NCBI RefSeq assembly: GCF_037893015.1 | Contig: NC_133659.1 | Coordinates: forward strand, 13,173,158-13,237,157 | Length of the DNA stretch: 64,000 nucleotides | Source of the DNA: Macrotis lagotis | Taxonomy: Eukaryota; Chordata; Mammalia; Peramelemorphia; Peramelidae | Direction of reading: 5' to 3' | Shown here: in pieces, positions 12,554 to 22,350 of the stretch | Layout of the letters: the number at the start of each line of letters is the position of its first letter | Numbering within the stretch: position 1 is the first letter of the stretch | Program-made: the position numbers and the translations under genes | The notes under the pieces: model-generated | Seen by the model: the letters and a program-made list of their open reading frames with translations, nothing else | Told to the model about the DNA's origin: nothing | The model's database searches: none

Positions 12554-15500
12554 AGTCACATGGATGGCGAGCAGGAGTACTAGTATAAGTCAAAGCCAGA
12601 GACCCAGAATCTCTTCCAATTCTGACTGTTCTTCACATATAAAACTCCAGACTCCCAGCCTTTGCACTGGCTGTTCCCTATGCCTAGAATGCCCTCCTTA
12701 CCTTTCTCAACTCCATGCCTCATTTTCCTTCAACTCTGTTCAAATCCCGCCTTTAGCAGATAGCCTTTCCTAGACCCTTCCCTCTTAGAGGACCTTCCAT
12801 CTAGTGTAGATGTATTTTCTTTGTCCTGAGCTATTTATGCACTACCTTCCCCACTAGAATGTGAGCTCCTGGAGGACAGCCAGGTTTTGCTTTTCTTTGA
12901 AGCCCAGCCCTTGGCACAATGCCTCTTTAGCTTGTTTGCTAACTGACATCTCTAAGATGGGTAGTGGGAGGGAGAGCAGACTGCTCCCTGGGGTCCCCTT
13001 TGCCTCTTCATCCTAAGAGCTTAGATACAAATGGATCTCACAATGTCAGCCAATTAAGCTAAGTGACCCAGACCCCGCTGGTAGTTTTGAGGTATCTGAC
13101 AGAGAAAAGCTGGAGAACAGAGGAGAAGGCTTACTGAAGGGCAAGGACAACTTACCCGTAGTCCTCCAGGGCACATCCCAGCATAAGGAAAGTCAGTCCC
13201 ACCACTCCACTGAAGGACAAAAGGACAAGAGCTGTGGAGAGAAGAGGAAAGAAAGGTTGAGTTTGTGAGTCTCTGATTGTGTTTCATTGTTTTAGGATGG
13301 GTCTTTCAGAACATTGATCTAGAAGTGGGCAAAAACTCAGAAGCCATCAAGTCCTGCCCTTTCTCTTGGCAGATGAGGAAACTGAGGGCCAGGGAGGTTC
13401 AGTCATTTGCCCAAAGGTCACACATTCCTCCTCAAAGATGGGCAAGCTTCTTCATCAACTGCCCCCAGGTCTGAAAACTCTCATTCCTCATCTCAGTCTC
13501 ATATATAGGCAAAGCTATCTAAAAATGTTGTGCGCTCCTTTGGAATCAGTTCCCCATCCCTGGAGGTCTTTAACTGATCCCTGGATGATCACCACCAGAG
13601 AGGGAGCTTGTAGTAGGATATATTAATGCCCCCAAAACTTCCCAGCTCTGTAATTCCAAGCAGGTTTTCTAAATAGTCCCTTCTCAGTCTTCCTTTCTAT
13701 ACAATGGGGATAGAGTTGGCAGGAGAGCTATAACTGAGCTCTTGGTCAAACTAGAAGACTCCTGAGAAACTCTCACATTCTAAGATTCTCTTAAAACCTT
13801 CCCATTTCTGTACCTCAATTTCCTCAATTTTAAATTGGGGTGGTACGATGAAGAGATGCTAGATTTTGAATTCACACTCAGGTGTGAATCCTCTCCAGCC
13901 ATTCCCTTGCTGTCTGACCCTGGGCAGTCACTTCAACTTTCATAACTATACTTCCTCATCTGTAAAATGGGACTAGCCCCTACCTCCCAAGGCAGGAGGA
14001 TCAAATAAGCCTGTTTCTGTGAAGGGTTTCATAAACTTTAAAGGCCAAGCTCAATGCTATCATTAATTAGATGCTTTTTAGCTCAAAATCAATGATCCCG
14101 AAGTATACTGAATACAGCAAGTGCTTAATGTGTGTGCTGCCAGCTGAGTCAATGAGAAAGTTTCTTCTAACCTTAATAAAAGCTTTCAACAGACTACATT
14201 TTCCTTTGCTTTTCAGATCTTTCTTTTATACTAATATAGTTATATATGAAATCAGTATTCTTGTTTTGTTTGGAAAAGACAAAGGTTTATATTTTCTGAT
14301 TCGTTTTTCCTTTTGCAATTTGACATGATTTTGTTAGTGAAAGGGGCTGGATCTCTGGTTTCACAGGCATAAGGAAGTCTCAGATAAAGAAACTCTTTCT
14401 ACCAAGACAGCTAGCACCTGCTCTGTAACTAAATGATTTGTTCCAGATCACATGGCCGCTAGGTTTCCAAGGCAGGACTTGAAACCAGGGCTACCTGCTT
14501 CCAAAGCTGGCTGTCTGTCCATCAATGATACCAAATTGAGCTTGCTGTATTCTAAAAAATAAATAAATAAATTTTTTTTAAAGAGTAAAATTATTGGATT
14601 TTTAAAAATTTATCCAGGTTTTGGAAAGACTTGCATGGATTGATGCTGAATGAAATGAGCAGAACCAGAAGACCATTATACATACTAACAACATGGGGTG
14701 ATGATCAACCATGATAGACTTGTTCCTTTCAGCAGTACAATAATCAAAGACAATTTTAAGGGACTTGTGAGGGAAAATATCATCCATATCCAACGAGCGA
14801 ACAGTGGAATTTAAATGAAGACCAAAGCTGATAATCTTCAATTTTTAAAAATTGTCAATGTATTATGTAAATTTGTTCTCTCTGATGTTTTCTTTCTTCC
14901 TTTTAGATCTGATTCTTTTCTCACAATACGTTCAATTTTTGATCTATGGTTGCAAATGTAAAACCTAGATCAGATTGCTTTTGGGAAGGAGAAAAATAGC
15001 CAAAGAAAAAATGATTGGTTAAAAACTACCATTGGGTGTAATTAGAAAAACAAATAAAATATTTATCTAATTTAAAAAAAAATTAGCCAGGCTTGTGGAG
15101 ATCCTCCAGGGCAATGGTATCAAACTTAAATAGAAATGAGCCAACCACACATAATGATCCATATCTGTCTCATCCTGAATTAGAACATTAGTCTAACATT
15201 AGTAACATTATCTAAGCTCCATTGTATTTTTTATTTATTTGGTTAAACATTTCCCAATTACATTTTAATCTGTTTGGGCCACCAGCCAGCAGCACTGTGT
15301 CTGACACCTCTGATCTAGGTCACCCTTCTATTTTACATTTAAGGAACTTGAGACTTAGAAAAGGCTTCCTTACTTAGTGACTCTCTCTAGTTGCCAACTG
15401 TTACATTTGAAAATTAATGTAAATTGAGAGATAATGATTTGGGCATAATCAATTCATTAGTTAAACTAGCAGTAACCAATAAATTGGGTCAATTGAGTCA

Positions 15501-18500
15501 TTTTAGTCATGTCTGACTGTGATCCATCTGGGTTTTCTTGGCAAAGAGTGGAATGCTTTGCCATTCCTTTCTCCAGAAATTGGGTGGATGGCCTCTCTCA
15601 ATGACCAAAGACCCTATGTTAAGTTTCACCAGCCTTCCTACAGTTTTGGGAATTATAAGAGAACCAAGGAAAGAAAGAATCAAACAATACAATTGGTTAC
15701 AAAGTCTGAAATATCATAGATGATGGGAAAAAAAGTGATTGGATAGAACTTGGGAATCCAGGCTAAGCAACAATCCCTCCTCCTACCTTGTGGCTGGGGA
15801 AAATTCATTTGTGGTGTTCCACCTGCCCAGATAATAGGCCAGACTTTGCTGAAGCGCAAATAGTAGTGTGGAAATAGCAGATTTCCTGGCATCTGCCTGC
15901 ATCTTGCAAGGTTTGTTAGCAAAATAACCGGTCTCTCTTAATTGTACAAGGGTGGTAAGATATACAGAGACAATATATTTCATTGAATTAATGTGATTGA
16001 TGGGACAGCTTAACTCGGAGACAAAGAATCATGACTTGGGCAATTTTTCAAAATATAGCAGATGATACAGAATAGAATCAATTCCAAAATGGAATCAGAA
16101 TCAATTTGGTTTTCTCACTAGTGTCAACCATAATTTTTTTAAGTTAAAAATGAAATAACCAAAAGTTAGTTTTATCTATGGAATTTATTCTAAGATCTTA
16201 CTGAACCCATGGGTGGATGTATCATTAAAAATACCAACTAAGAGCTTAATGAGGAAACAATATTAGAAATCTCACAAAGGATTGTAAAATTTTGGCAGCC
16301 AACCAATCAGTTTACACATTGGTACATAAAGGTGTCATTGATTACTTCATGATTCTCCGACCCATCCGTAAGATCTGTTCTAGGTCAGGACTGACAAAAA
16401 TCCAATTAGCAACAGGATACTGTTCTCCTGGCTTGATATTTTATGTTGTTATCAGATATGATAAAGGCAGAAAACATTGAGACTTCTCCCTTCCCAAAAT
16501 GTTGTAAGTATAAGAATTTATTCAGTCTCTTATAGAGATAACCAGACCAGTTTCCTGCCTTCTCAGGATTGCCTTTACTCTGATTGATAACACAACTATG
16601 AAAGCTGAAACTTGTAGATGCAATTAGAGGGGGGACGAGGCAGTTTCACACAGACAGAGGCTGCCTTCAGCTTTGTAACTGGAGAGACACAGATCATGTG
16701 GAGGGCAGAGGCTAACATTCAGATTTACAAACAAAAATAGTAAGGTTCTGATTATTATGAAATCAAAGTTATTACTTCTGGTCAAAGGTTAGGAAGAACA
16801 AAGAGAGACTCAGTCCACATTCTTTTCTAGCTCAAAGGGAGCTGAGACTTCTGGTCCCACTCCATGCATTCGGAAGAGATGAGATCTATAGATATCTCCA
16901 GCCTAATCCAGAAGACTGGATGAGATTAACTATTGGAAAAACCAGAACACTAAGAACAAATTATCTCCCTCCCCCACCCCAAATTACTGGAAGTCCAGTT
17001 CCTCTTTATTATTCAACCCCCAGAATCCGGAAAGTGGCCAAGCAGCCTCACCCAAAGGGCTCCAAAGACAAGGCCTCTTGCCCCAAGGTTGTGTAAAACT
17101 ATATGATTCTCCCTTTTATTCTAGGAAGCTCCTAGCCTCCAGGCCCCTCTGCCAGTCTGTAGATGCTAATTCAACTTTTTAGATTTGCTCCTGGAAGTCT
17201 TTCCCAAAACCTTTTCTTTCTAGTTTCTTCCCTTCTTAAATTATGTCCTCTTATGCCCTATTGATTCATAGATGTATATATTTTCTTGCATGTCACTGTC
17301 TCCCAGGTTAAGTTTCAGCTCCCTAAGGGGAGGGATTGTACTTTGCTTCTTTTGGTATTCCCAGAGCTTATTTTTTTTAAGGTGTTTTTTTTTTTGCAAG
17401 GCAAACAGGGTTAAGTGGCTTGCCCAAGGCCACGCAGCTAGGTCATTATTAAGTGTCTGAGGTCGGATTTGAACCCAGGTCCTCCTGACTCCAGGGCCCA
17501 TGCTTGTTGTTTGATCCCCCATCCCTCTCAAAGGGGCTAAAATGGGAGAAATTACTTTTGGGGAGAATCTTACAAGATCTGGGCTGAGGTATTCTTAGAA
17601 TGCAATTCTATCATTTCATTGATGACCTGGGATTCCAAACCACAGGCTTTTCCCCCATACACCACACTGTGGGGACCACTACTTCTCATTGCCCCAGTCA
17701 GTTTTCCAGGTCACCCTATTACAGAATGACTGAAGTGGAAGTTCCCCATTGACGAAAACACAAGTCTACCCCCCCCCCCAATAGAAGCTGCCAATCAAGT
17801 ATTATTTAATATTATTTAATAATTTCTTATAATAATGATGATTCCTTTCTACTGACAGGAAGTGTGGTACAGTGGGTTTGGGGGTACAAGGGCTGAGGTT
17901 CAAATGCCACCTCAATGATTATTTTCTGGCTCTGGGATGCTGGACCAGTCAACCCTGGTCCAAATCTCCCGTTCCCCACCACTTACTCCCTCTGGGGCCT
18001 AAGGGAAGACTCAACAAGTCTTTGGTATTTAAATTTCTTATCTGAAAACCAAGGAAAGTTAGAGTCCTAAGTTTAGGCCTGAGGCTCCTTGCCCTAAGCT
18101 CAGGAGTCAAAGACCCGAAGGCTCCATTTGCAAAGGGGAGACAAAAGAGCCTTCTCAGCTTTCACCTTTTAGGGGCTCTCCCTCCCCTAAGCCTATATCA
18201 TTTCCTGTTCAGAGACTCGCCGGATGCCTAAGTTTTGAGTTTGATTGAGAGTTACGGAGTAGGAGGGAAAGGCTGTCCTGGGATTCCGGTTTCTGGGTGG
18301 GTTTTTTCCGGCTTATGCTTGATAGTGGAGTAGTCAGGAACACCATGCGGACGAATTGCTGATAAAAACGAAGAGACCCAGAAGATAATAAGGGTAGTTT
18401 CCAGAGGAGCACAGCCTCAGGGCTGCTGCCTTGGGACAAGCAGACCTCATCCTGTAAGGGGATCAAAACCTTCATTTTCTAGCTCCTTGCCATTCAGTCC

Positions 18501-19489
18501 CTCCACCAGCACCGATAGCAGCCCTCGAGGGCCAGAATCCATTGTCCAATAATCATCTTGTGATAAATTTCCTAGAATTGGGCTCTATGATCTATGAGCT
18601 CATCAACAGGCTTCTAATTATAGAACCTTGTATATGATCATGTATGATCACGTATGTAAAGAAATAGCTTTAAGCGAGCTCTCCATCTCATCATCTTGGG
18701 TGGTTTTAGGAAGAGCAGCACGTGGGACAGGTTTGGGGTCCAAAATACTCCCGGTCCCCAGTTCTTTGGGACCCCCTTTGGGTTTTTCCCCGGCAGTGGG
18801 ACTGAAGTGGTTTGCCATTTCCTTCATTTTACAGGTGAGGAAACTGAGGCAGGCAGGAAGCCGTGACTTGCCCAGGGTCGCACCGCCAGTAAGTGTCTGC
18901 GGCTGGATTGAAGCACCCGCCTCGCAGAGGCTCAGCCGGAGCCAGGCCTGGCCTGCCTCGGTTTCCTCACCTGTAAAGTGCGCCGGGGCAGGGCAGGCCA
19001 GCACCACCGCAGGGTCCTGGGGGTCTGGCGTGATTAAGACAAAGGCGGGTGTGCGGGTCACTCCTGGGGTGACAACTCTAAAGCTCTGACGCTGCAGGGC
19101 GGGCCCCCCCCATGGGACCCCAGACTCAGCCTTAGAACCCGGCCAGCCCAACCCCTTCATTTTACAGACAAGGAAACTGAGGCCAGGGCCGGGGAACGCC
19201 CCCCCTCCGGGGCCGGGCCGGCTCCCCCTCTCCACCCCCCAGGTCTCTGGGGCTCTGGGCCCCGGGGTGGCCTGTCTCCCGGGCGTGCAGGGCCCCCCAA
19301 GTTCCGGGAAGGAGGGGCCCCGAGGGCTGAAGGGTCGTGTCCCGGGGGGGCAGGACGTGGGAGAGGAAGGAGCGATGGCGGGGGGGCGCAGGGGGGCTCC
19401 GGGGCCCGGCGGAGCGGCGGCCCGGGCCGGGCCCCCCGCGGGGGTCTCCGGGGGTCGGCGGCGCGGAGGGTACCTTTAATCCCGGCCAT
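6267..19489 (-). CDS. LEPROT: LEPROT (leptin receptor overlapping transcript), complete coding region in four exons
   Basis: The coding exons are 19474-19489, 13156-13231, 9988-10174 and 6267-6374 (16+76+187+108 nt = 387 nt, 128 codons plus stop). All introns are GT-AG and the phases join cleanly. The product is a small Vps55-family protein with four hydrophobic segments at roughly residues 6-26, 32-52, 69-91 and 97-121. In mammals it resides in Golgi and endosomes and lowers surface levels of leptin and growth-hormone receptors; this is family knowledge, not visible here. Diagnostic stretches are [42 protein letters not shown] and [13 protein letters not shown], which fit LEPROT better than LEPROTL1. 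The protein ends in FSW, three residues short of the usual FSWEQW end (131 aa in human). LEPR normally shares this promoter and 5' region and would continue below position 1. Confidence 0.96.
6850..7090 (+). mobile_element. LINE 3' UTR fragment (L1-like)
   Basis: Shows the terminal part of the same element as at 3475-4190: tgattcttcttttaggacat, ttgtacatggacaatgtacg, aaaatgaatgttgaaaacga and the A-rich end. Confidence 0.65.
7890..8035 (+). mobile_element. L2-type LINE 3' end
   Basis: Resembles the L2 tail: ctccctaagggctggagtgg, then tatccctagtatctgacaca and taatatttattggattg. Strongly diverged. Confidence 0.5.
8986..9012. repeat. (GGAT)n microsatellite
   Basis: Short imperfect tetranucleotide run with GGATGAAT and GGCT interruptions. 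Confidence 0.8.
9245..9850 (+). mobile_element. LINE 3' end (L1-like, second subfamily)
   Basis: Landmarks: ggcaaagaactggaaattga, cagggaacactattgttcta, gatttgcatgaactgatgct, gagatgagcagaaccagaag, then ctcaaaataaataaaatct. Nearly the same subfamily as the copy at 36.4-37.15 kb, and closer to it than to the copies at 3.5 and 14.6 kb. The 137-codon ORF here is a chance frame through this tail. Confidence 0.7.
9988..10174 (-). CDS. LEPROT: LEPROT coding exon 3
   Basis: This 187-nt exon completes Gly31 and encodes residues 32-93. It includes [22 protein letters not shown] and [12 protein letters not shown], the second and third membrane segments and the polar loop between them. The acceptor is TGACAG before 10174 and the donor is GTAAG at 9987. 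A 1.4-kb LINE- and SINE-rich stretch lies just below it. Confidence 0.97.
10395..10560 (+). mobile_element. MIR SINE, sense copy
   Basis: cagttttgtcatctgtgaaa, gaggataacagcctccccct, then ttgcgagataatacatgtat match the MIR core and 3' part. Confidence 0.65.
12493..12554. repeat. compound (TC)n(AC)n microsatellite
   Basis: About 36 bp of TC followed by about 26 bp of CA, with further imperfect TC upstream from about 12448. Confidence 0.95.
12640..12920 (+). mobile_element. L2 LINE 3' end
   Basis: ctttgcactggctgttccct, gcctagaatgccctccttac, then ctagaatgtgagctcctgga and cccttggcacaatgcctct are the classic L2 3' end. Confidence 0.75.
13156..13231 (-). CDS. LEPROT: LEPROT coding exon 2
   Basis: This 76-nt exon encodes residues 6-30 and two bases of Gly31, ending GCALEDY. 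It carries the first transmembrane segment. A CAG acceptor precedes 13231, and the donor at 13155 is GTAAG. Its phase fits exon 1 (1 nt carried in) and exon 3 (2 nt carried out). Confidence 0.95.
13300..13440 (-). mobile_element. MIR/THER-type SINE, antisense copy
   Basis: ggcagatgaggaaactgagg, gccagggaggttcagtcatt, then gcccaaaggtcacacattcc. It lies 70 bp upstream of LEPROT exon 2. Confidence 0.65.
13860..14060 (+). mobile_element. MIR SINE, sense copy
   Basis: ccctgggcagtcacttcaac, cttcctcatctgtaaaatgg, then aggatcaaataagcctgttt. Confidence 0.7.
14605..15080 (+). mobile_element. LINE 3' end (L1-like)
   Basis: ggaaagacttgcatggattg, aatgagcagaaccagaagac, ggtgatgatcaaccatgata, then an A-rich end near 15080. 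5' truncated relative to the copy at 3.5 kb. Confidence 0.65.
15484..15600 (-). mobile_element. SINE with BovB/RTE-like tail, antisense fragment
   Basis: agtcatgtctgactgtgatc, then ggttttcttggcaaagagtg and ctttgccattcctttctcc. This tail resembles the 3' end of RTE/BovB LINEs, which probably mobilised the family; that link is family knowledge. Confidence 0.55.
15600..17240. other. LEPROT intron stretch without recognised repeats
   Basis: I see no coding exon, microsatellite or nameable repeat here. It is AT-rich and ordinary. Unrecognised old repeats are possible. Confidence 0.5.
17240..17370 (+). mobile_element. L2-type LINE 3' end
   Basis: gtttcagctccctaagggga, gggattgtactttgcttctt, then ggtattcccagagctta. 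The young SINE at 17371 directly follows and truncates it. Confidence 0.5.
17371..17503 (-). mobile_element. marsupial tRNA-headed SINE, head-truncated
   Basis: T-rich end, gcaaggcaaacagggttaag, ggccacgcagctaggtcatt, gatttgaacccaggtcctcc. The final head portion (ctctatccactgcgccac) is missing. Confidence 0.85.
18780..18960 (-). mobile_element. SINE with BovB/RTE-like tail, antisense, inside the CpG island
   Basis: gggactgaagtggtttgcca, tttccttcattttacaggtg, aggaaactgaggcaggcagg, then GC-shifted body. Its CpG density is unusually high for a SINE of this type, so it seems to have adopted island composition or been kept unmethylated. Confidence 0.6.
19474..19489 (-). CDS. LEPROT: LEPROT coding exon 1 (start codon exon)
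   Basis: On the minus strand the ATG at 19489-19487 reads MAGIK plus one base of the next codon, and a GT donor (GTACCC) follows at 19473. The N-terminus MAG(V/I)K is typical of LEPROT. The 16-nt coding part continues upstream into 5' UTR inside the CpG island. No competing in-frame start exists downstream, because the next codons are in exon 2. Confidence 0.92.
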
Positions 19490-19504
19490 GTCTCCGGAGC
19501 GGGA

Positions 19505-19560
19505 GCCCCAGCTTCCGGCTTCCTGCTGCAGCCCCGGGCCGCCCCTGCCCCCCGCCCCGG
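19505..19560 (-). promoter_or_regulatory. likely LEPROT/LEPR core promoter or 5' UTR with ETS-type site
   Basis: Directly upstream of the ATG the minus strand carries GAAGCCGGAAGC (ETS core CCGGAAG at about 19511-19518), followed by GC-rich sequence. CpG-island promoters without a TATA box often use ETS or Sp1-type sites near the start. No TATA box was seen. The transcription start itself cannot be fixed from sequence. Confidence 0.4.
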
Positions 19561-19727
19561 CCCGGCCCGGCCCCCGAGGCGGAGCCCACCCCCGCGGGTC
19601 CGCCCGACACCCCGCCCGCCCCGGGGCCCGGCCCCCGCCGCACCCCGCTGCCAGCTGGCCCCCGGGGCCCGGCCCGGAGCCCCCCGCTAGGGCCCCGCCT
19701 CGCCGCCGCAGCCCTCCTCTTCCGTCC

Positions 19728-19901
19728 GGCCCCGGCCCCGGCCCCGGCCCCGGCCCCGGCCCCGGCCCCGGCCCCGGCCCCGGCCCCGGCCCCGGCCCCG
19801 GCCCCGGCCCCGGCCCCGGCCCCGGCCCCGGCCCCGGCCCCGGCCCCGGCCCCGGCCCCGGCCCCGGCCCCGGCCCCGGCCCCGGCCCCGGCCCCGGCCC
19901 C
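19728..19901 (-). repeat. (GGGGCC)29 hexanucleotide array, LEPROT/LEPR sense strand
   Basis: The plus strand reads GGCCCC repeated 29 times without interruption (174 bp), which is GGGGCC in the direction of LEPROT transcription. The flanks are imperfect GC-rich relatives of the unit. It lies 239-412 bp upstream of the LEPROT ATG. The same hexanucleotide unit is expanded in human C9orf72, where it forms G-quadruplexes and dipeptide-repeat proteins. Tandem arrays of this kind are prone to copy-number error in assemblies, so 29 is a minimum-trust count. Confidence 0.97.
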
Positions 19902-20369
19902 CTCCCGCCCGGGCCCCGCCGCCCCCCGGCCCCGGCCCCCTCCCGCCCGGGCCCGTACCTGGCCGGGGTCCTGAAGCCTCCGCCGGGCCCGGGGTCGGCG
20001 CCGGAGCCTCGGGCCGCCGCCTGCCCCCTCTCCCCGCCTCATCGGGACCCCCGAGATCCCGCCGCCCGGGGGAGGCCGGGGCCTCCCGCCGCCTCCCGCC
20101 CCCTCCCCGGCCCCGGCGGCCCAATCCGCGCGCAGGCCCGCCCGGCCCCTCCCCCCGCCCCGGGGCGCAGAGCGACCCCCACCGGGCCGGGGCCGGGGGG
20201 AGGAGCCGCGAGCCCGGGCCGGGGGGAGCCACCGGACTAGCTGGGGGCCCGGGGGCATCCCCGGGAGCCCCGAAAAGCGCACCCACAGGCGGAGTCCTTC
20301 ACCCCGGGGGGGGGGGGCAGCTCCGACATTGCGGATTGTGCGGGTCCCTGACCCGGGGGGCCTTTAAGG

Positions 20370-20405
20370 GGCGCATTTTACAGATGAAGAAACTGAGTCC
20401 GGGTG
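20370..20405 (-). mobile_element. MIR-core fragment in CpG island
   Basis: gcattttacagatgaagaaa ctgag core flanked on both sides by pure GC-rich island sequence. Similar cores occur near 18825, 19155 and 20912. Confidence 0.5.
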
Positions 20406-22350
20406 GCCCGCGCCATGTGTAGCCGGGGCATCGGAACGCGGCAGTCCTTCCCGCCGCCCCTCCCGGAGGCTTCAGCCTCCTCCCCAGGACTCCCCTAAGG
20501 GCCCCACACGCCCCCTCCCCAGCCCGGGGGAACAGGCCCCTCCAGCCCCGCCCCCACCGTGTGGAGCCTCCGAAGAAGGCCCGGCCCGGCCCGGCCCCGC
20601 GCCCTCCCCCTCTCCCGAAGAAGCCCAGGGCCCAGGGCAGGGCAAGCCTGCGCTGGCATCGGCTGCCCGCCCACCGCACCGTGATGGAGAACATGGGCCT
20701 TCCCGCAAGGCCTCCGCTTCGATGTAAGCCGAGTGACCTTCTGCTCTGAAGACAACGGCGCCCACCGCCCTGGCCCACCCGACCCGGCCAGGCCTCGAGG
20801 CCTCCATGCAAGACCCCCCGGCCCCTGTTGAGTCATGTCCAGCCCCGGGACCCCAACCGGGGCTTCCTTGGGAAAGGTACTAGAGCAGCTGCCGGGTCCC
20901 CTCTCCAACCCATTTTACAGATGAGGAAACTGAGACAGATAGGGTGCAGAGACTTGTCCGAGGTCAAACTGTGAGTAAACCTCTGAGGCTGGATTTGAAA
21001 TCTGGTCTCCAGATCCAGAAAGCTCTGTCCAGGATCCCGGCTATCTGCCTCAAGGAATTGTGTGACCTCAGGCAATGCACATGGGCCTCATTTGTCTGCT
21101 TGTTTTCATATCTTGTTGAATTTGTTTTGTACCCCTCTAGATGTTGGACCTGAGTCAGTGAAGGGGCCCTCTCCATCTCTACTCATAGAACTTCAACCAA
21201 TTCCATTCCCCAGGATTCAAGTCCATGTTCTCCCATAGATTTCTAGATGCTCATAGATGCCCCACAAGGAGCTTCCCAAAGGGCTACAAGACTTCCTCCT
21301 CTCCATGATTTTACATTTCCTAGGCAACCGGGAAGTAGGGGTGTGTATGCCTCATCCTTTGTTTTGGCAACACTTCCTTTACTGAAAACGCTTGTATCAG
21401 GTAGTACCCAGCTTACTCTTCAGGAAGCAGCTGACAATGCAAGAAAGCACCCGGGGATGTGACCTACAAAGAGATGAGAGATCTGAAGTCACCGGCCAAG
21501 AGATGAAAGTTCAGTCCAGGAGACATAATAATTTTTTTTTTTGGATCTAACCCTGTGATTTCTCTGTTGTATATATGGGAACCAAGCCCCCCCCCCCCCA
21601 AAAAAAAAGCTGCTTCTATTGCTCCGAAATTTATAATCCTACAGTTGTGTCCAGCTATTTGGGGCACTGAGAAATGAAGGGATTTGCCCAAGATCACACA
21701 GTCAGAAGATGCCAGAGGCTATGACTTGAACCCAAGGCTTCAGGACTCTGAGGCTGGTTTGCTGACCACTAAGCCAAACTACCTTTCTGGTATATGAACT
21801 TCATGATTCCATATGCCCAGTGGTCCTTTTTTCTTTCCTTCTTCATGTGACATTCTGCTAATTTCTAATCCTGCCATAGGAACCAATTCCCTTCTTGTTT
21901 ACTTCCTTTACCTCCACACAGGCAGAAATCCCACCCCTATCTGGGATGCACCTTCTATCATTCTCTTGGGAAAAATCTCATTTTCTTCACAGCGTCCCTC
22001 AGGGGCTACCGCCTTCCTGAGACTGCTGCTTTCTGCCATTGTCAGCCCTCTCCCTTATATTAGTTTTCATTAATTTATATATTCTGTAAACATTTAATAA
22101 ACGTATTCTGAATTCAACTGGATCCTTACTCTGCCAACTCTTAAAAAGACATGATATTCATTCCAGCCTCAGTGACTTCTACATGCTGACCAAATAATCA
22201 CTTGCTAATCGTCACAGTGTCCACAATCTGGTGCCAACTGTCTCCCCTTGTGGGTCTCCCGTGCTTGTCAGACAGGATTACTTGCCATGTCATTTTTCAT
22301 CTGTCTCAGACCAAGTCTGGCAGTAGAAGACGGCCGAATCAGCATTAACA

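Larger units (their letters stand above)
10175..13155 (-). other. LEPROT: LEPROT intron 2
   Basis: GT-AG intron. Contents: sense MIR (10395-10560), old LINE-derived pyrimidine-rich sequence (about 10580-11280), an ATTC-rich tract (11994-12033), a compound (TC)n(AC)n microsatellite (12493-12554) and an L2 3' end (12640-12920). No exon seen. Confidence 0.9.
13232..19473 (-). other. LEPROT: LEPROT intron 1 (shared LEPROT/LEPR region)
   Basis: GT-AG intron of 6.2 kb. Contents: antisense MIR (13300-13440), sense MIR (13860-14060), LINE tail (14605-15080), antisense SINE tail (15484-15600), unassigned sequence (15.6-17.2 kb), L2 end (17240-17370), antisense SINE (17371-17503), ordinary sequence to 18.6 kb, then the lower half of the CpG island. 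I saw no second exon in it, but a LEPR-specific non-coding exon could be missed. Confidence 0.85.
18700..20850. promoter_or_regulatory. CpG island covering the LEPROT/LEPR promoter
   Basis: Base composition changes abruptly from AT-rich flanks to very GC- and CpG-rich sequence, densest at about 19.2-20.6 kb. It surrounds the LEPROT start-codon exon. In mammals LEPROT and LEPR transcripts start from a shared promoter, so this island most likely drives both. Embedded in it are four short MIR-type core fragments and a 174-bp GGCCCC array. The exact edges are approximate because I could not compute observed/expected CpG. Confidence 0.85.

Noticed and set aside
15900-16800. Possible LTR-type element
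   Set aside because: AT-rich repeat-free sequence only; no paired terminal repeats, primer site or coding remnant seen.
18648-20908. Several long open frames on both strands in the CpG island (up to 268 codons)
   Set aside because: They follow from GC-rich sequence lacking stop codons and from the hexanucleotide array. They have no family similarity and overlap the LEPROT start exon in wrong frames.
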